Under the pieces are notes generated by a model. That model made no database searches. It worked only from the letters and a program-made list of their open reading frames with translations, and was not told where the DNA came from. A stretch of DNA of 64,000 nt. It comes from Gonatopus flavifemur (Eukaryota; Arthropoda; Insecta; Hymenoptera; Dryinidae). Location of the stretch: the NCBI GenBank assembly GCA_018340375.1, contig JAFFJZ010000001.1, forward strand, positions 62,984,001 to 63,048,000, in the 5' to 3' direction. Positions 60,611-64,000 of this stretch are shown one piece after another (within the stretch, counting starts at the first letter, position 1; every line of letters begins with the position of its first letter). The position numbers and the translations under genes were made by a program.

Positions 60611-62217
60611 CTTTATTTTGGATGTTCTATTGTTTTTGTCTCCAACTTTTCCGTTTCCTCACCTTGTGTGTTATTAAAATTTGACAGTTCTATAGCAATC
60701 ACCTTTCACAACACTCCTAACCTCAACGTACCACTGGTACTTTTGATAAAATTGATAAACACGCATATGATCGAGCAATTCGAAGCAAGAATTAATCGAG
60801 AATTTCAACCACACGATTATATCACACAGAAGAAACTTTCTCAATGAAGATGATGTGTGATAAACAGCTTTAAGATTGACGAATCACTTGGAAGGTGCTA
60901 GATTTTCTATAACTTTCTTACGTCAAAATACTTGGCACATTTGTAAGACGAGTTTAATACTATAAATAAATAGCTAGGCCATTGACGTGGAAACCAATGC
61001 GAGAAGAAAATGCATTTATTTCTGAGTATTCTTCGGTAAATTGACAAATTGATACACAAACTACATACACTTAACCGCTTCCGGCCATTTTTAAAAATTG
61101 ACAACGGGAGTTTTTTCTTATTGGCAATTCATTTTACGTAAAGAAAATATGATCTATTGGATTGATTCGATCTATTGATAATTAGAGTGATTTCAATGAA
61201 TAATTGCCAGTACTGTTTCGAAGATGAATTATAGATGGTAGCGTAGGGATCAGGGATGCATTTATTGTTGAATATAATACATTTTATTACTATATGCAGA
61301 ATTTTTTTAGTTAAAGGCACCTGTTGTATGCTACGAGGAATTCCTTTGTGTCAGGAAAATTTAGAGTTGAATGACATGCTTTGTCAAAAATTAACATAAT
61401 CATCTATTATTCTTTATTTTGATAAGATTTTCAGGGTCTCTTGCGTTCGCAGAGCTTATTATTTTGACGGTTTAGAGAAATGGACGTGTGGCGCTATCTT
61501 CCGGTAGCCTGCGAGATGTTCTACAGGCGCGTGAATTTGAAAGTGAAATTAGATAACAATTTGACCTCGAACAACAAAGACGTTCCTAAAACGTCGCAAG
61601 TGTTGTCATATACGTTCTTTAAACGTTTCCAAAAGATTTCTAATCCAGGAATGAAGATAGTTTCGATTCCTTCTTGTACTCGGAATACTTTTTCTTGTCG
61701 AGTACTTTCAAGTTTGAAAATCGAAATAGATAAGTACTGGAAAGTACAAAGTACTCAAGTACTTTTCTATTTTTATAATATAAGAATTTCCAAGGTAAAA
61801 TTTCAAAGTAACTGACAAGAAAAAGTACTTCGAGTACAAAAAAGAATCGAGTCTGCTCATTTCTGGGCTTCGGAATGCATTCTTGAACAACTATTTGAGG
61901 AATTCAAATGAAATCCATCAAGCACGCTTTGATGATTCACTTGGTGAAATAATATATTGATTAGAATAACGCATCAAGATTTTGGTCAAAATTGTCAACT
62001 GCCAATATTGAAATAACTCAGATAGCGCATTCTGCATAGCAGATTCTGAAAAAATAACTGCTTTTAAGAGTGTTTTTAGAATATAAAGAGTTTCGAAAAG
62101 AATTCGATTCGTCAGACGAGTTCTGTTCAAACTCTATGAGACTTCTTTGAGATTTTAAATGGAACTCTAAAATGTCCGACAAAATCGAATTCTCTACGAA
62201 GCTGTTTGAGAAGTCTT
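60611..62217. other. Upstream of PCM1, no supported gene
   Basis: The first 200 bases should contain the PCM1 promoter and 5' UTR on the minus strand; no TATA box is clear. A plus-strand frame from 61480 (MDVWRYLPVACEMFYRRVN) is GC-richer for its first 150 bases, then becomes a TACTCGAGTACT-type repeat like the hAT-like MITE at 8293-8582. I do not call it. Confidence 0.5.
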
Positions 62218-62360
62218 CCCAGACAGCACTAATGATCATTTTGAATTCACAAAAACTTCTGAAAGAACTTCTTGAACAGTCCCCGTTATGACTGTAAAAA
62301 TGAATTCAATATGAACTCAATGAATTCCCTGGTGGAAGAATGTCGTTGTATTTTATTAAA

Positions 62361-62402
62361 TCCCAATAAACATTTGATTGCTCAAGATATGTTTATTGGG
62401 AT
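62361..62402. repeat. CCCAATAAACAT foldback hairpin
   Basis: ATCCCAATAAACAT and ATGTTTATTGGGAT are perfect inverted repeats around a 14-base loop. It matches the hairpin at 25322-25381 in its ends but not in its centre. Confidence 0.65.
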
Positions 62403-62635
62403 TTTATTGAATTTCATCCACTTTTCGTACATTTGGTTTTCATTGAAAATCAACAAAATTCAACTCAATTCAACAAAACTTCGGTGAAATTCGATAATTT
62501 TTATTAACACTCATTGACTTCTATTGAAGTTTGTGGACTTTTAATGAATTTTATTGAAACCTTGTACGGAAACCCTGTTGAAAATGACGGAAGTGTGCAA
62601 AAAGGTTCGGAAACCAATTGGGACAAAAACCGACA

Positions 62636-62944
62636 CACGGAGAGAAAAAATTTGCTGACGCAGCAAATTGAGGTATTATATATAGAATAGCAAAATTTGT
62701 TGCTGACCTAGCTAAAAATTTGCTATAACAGCAATCGTGTTAGCTACGACAGCAATTTTTTAGCTGTGGCAGCGAAAAATGTTTGCTCCGTCAGCAAATT
62801 TTCAGTATTATATATAGAATAGCAAACAAATTTTTCTGGGATAGCAAACATTTTTTGCTGTCACAGCAAAAAATTTGCTGCTCTGGCAAAAGGAACCCAG
62901 CAAAAGTAGATTTCGCTGCCACAGCAAATTCCTTTTTCTCCGTG
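62636..62944. mobile_element. Foldback MITE with CACGGAGAG termini, copy 2
   Basis: Almost the same sequence as 302-671, but it lacks about 61 bases between two TTTTTTGCTG/TTTGCTGTCACAGC words. CA flanks both sides (62634-62635, 62945-62946). The ends are CACGGAGAGAAAAAATTTGC and CCTTTTTCTCCGTG. Confidence 0.85.
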
Positions 62945-63425
62945 CATTCAACGGAATGAATCGTAAAGAGTCGCAACTAAATTCTTGCCGTTTATTTCCG
63001 TCATTTTTAAGAGGGAAGTGAATCAAATCCAACAAAATTTTTTTCCCCCAGGGTTCAAAATGCATACATGTTGAATGCCTGCATAGTTCATTATAAATTC
63101 GTGATATGAATCCTTTCCGAAGATTAAGTTATTCATCAAGAGTTCATTTTGAATTCAAACTATTTATAATGAATTCATGTTTACTGGCATAACGGGAACT
63201 CTTTGCGGGGACTTTTGTGCTGTATGGGTTTGTGTTCTAAAAGAGCCCCTGAATAGTTCTTTCTGCAGAATTCATTTGGGATTCTTGTATGCTTTCTGGG
63301 TAAAAAAAAACAGGTTTCCATAGAGCCCCATAGAAACAGACAAGAACAGATAGACTTTGAAACGTTTTCACCAGGGTAGAGTTCAGAATCGAATCTGGTC
63401 CCATACAGCACAAGAGTTCCAACAA

Positions 63426-63544
63426 CACGGATAAAAAGATGATGTTGGATTTACAATGTTTCGTTCGATCACCATAGAAATATTAGGGGTTTCTATGGTG
63501 ATCGAACGAAATGTTGTAAATCCAACATCATCTTTTTTTCCGTG
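63426..63544. mobile_element. Near-perfect hairpin MITE
   Basis: Two arms of about 54 bases are almost exact inverted repeats (GATGATGTTGGATTTACAA and TTGTAAATCCAACATCATC; TTTCGTTCGATCACCATAGA and its complement) around a short TATTAGGGG-containing loop. The ends are CACGG and CCGTG, with AA on both sides (63424-63425, 63545-63546). Confidence 0.85.
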
Positions 63545-63801
63545 AAAGAGCTCCCGTTATGCTAATCAATATGTATTCATTATGACTATTTTGGATTCAA
63601 AATGAATTCTCAATGAACAACTCAATGTTCAGAGAGAACTCATATCGGAACTCCATGATGAATTCTTCAGGCATTCAATATGTTTTCATTTGGAATCCAT
63701 TAAATTCATAAAGAATTCATTGTAAGTCGCATAACGGGGACTGTTCAAGAGGTCTTTGGGGAGTCTGTATGAATTCAAATTGATCATTTGTGCTGGCTGG
63801 G

Positions 63802-64000
63802 GTGAGGTCTATTTTCTGCGATCTCAATGGAACCACAGTCCCATGTCGTGAGAGGTTCTAACGAAGCCTGTGTTTAATTACAAGAATTTTTGAATATGTG
63901 ACCTTGGTCTACGAAAAGGGGGCTTAGGTGTGAAAACAAGGTTCCGAGCAAACAGCTGTTAAAGATAAACAAGTCATTTCATCAGTTTAGCTTTAGTTGT
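63802..64000. other. Window end, no feature seen
   Basis: The last 200 bases show no open frame with splice context and no clear repeat end. Confidence 0.5.

Larger units (their letters stand above)
62218..63801. mobile_element. Composite element with CCCAGACAGCAC ends and nested insertions
   Basis: Left sequence CCCAGACAGCACTAATGATC through CTTGAACAGTCCCCGTTATG (62218-62290) is repeated inverted at the right (63729-63801, CATAACGGGGACTGTTCAAG to GTGCTGGCTGGG). The 1.6 kb between them holds at least four other repeats: 62361-62402, about 62330-63054, 62636-62944 and 63426-63544. There is no transposase. Confidence 0.6.

Noticed and set aside
61480..61815. 111-codon plus-strand frame upstream of PCM1
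   Set aside because: The second half is a TACTCGAG-type repeat related to the hAT-like MITE; no splice or poly(A) support.
1..64000. CRISPR array, bacterial operon, rRNA or tRNA genes
   Set aside because: Direct repeats here are parts of eukaryotic transposons; I saw no regularly spaced array and no convincing tRNA or rRNA core by eye. A tRNAscan or Rfam search would settle the RNA genes.

Overview
The window is eukaryotic nuclear DNA from an insect: AT-rich, with short GT-AG introns, one secretory neuropeptide gene, and very many small DNA-transposon relics. Gene content and element style fit a hymenopteran such as a parasitoid wasp, but that is an inference. Much of the coding sequence lies in exons of 60-300 bases, so I rebuilt genes from splice sites and checked that exon phases close. 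Four of the five main models are recognised families and close exactly in frame.

Layout. 1-8 kb: repeats only, including a mariner copy (3168-4701) broken by a smaller element, and a long foldback element (4736-5737) broken by another. 8075-19068, minus: a CAPA (periviscerokinin) neuropeptide precursor of 152 aa in three exons, with a TATA box. Its two introns (4.6 and 5.8 kb) hold a hAT-like MITE, a transposase relic, and a plus-strand reading frame kept in one phase but cut by four stops. 19-26 kb: intergenic, with foldback repeats. 26192-28438, minus: a CYTH-domain protein of 171 aa. 28840-31371, plus: MCTS1 (182 aa), whose fourth intron looks U12-type. 31659-36459, minus: SMARCE1/BAF57 (857 aa), an HMG-box chromatin-remodelling subunit with a very long Gln/Pro/His-rich tail. 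37438-51672, plus: an unrecognised Gln-rich gene with a 13.5 kb intron. That intron contains three TTAA-flanked (piggyBac-like) elements and a decayed minus-strand gene at about 48.7-50.75 kb. 52720-60610, minus: PCM1, the centriolar-satellite scaffold (17 exons, 1132 aa). 60.6-64 kb: nested repeats, including a second copy of the element at 302-671.

The host genes are mainly housekeeping (translation re-initiation, SWI/SNF remodelling, centriolar satellites) plus one hormone gene. CYTH/MCTS1 and SMARCE1/Gln-rich are divergent pairs with short shared upstream regions. MCTS1/SMARCE1 and Gln-rich/PCM1 are convergent pairs. I see no operon, CRISPR array, rRNA or tRNA.

The least expected items are: the CAPA gene, whose third peptide has a PRL core but lacks the amidation glycine; the U12-type intron in MCTS1; two coding-like relics broken mainly by stop codons; a 2-nt tandem acceptor that switches reading frame in the Gln-rich gene; and a large set of foldback elements that share CAC(T/G)G termini and 2-bp target duplications.
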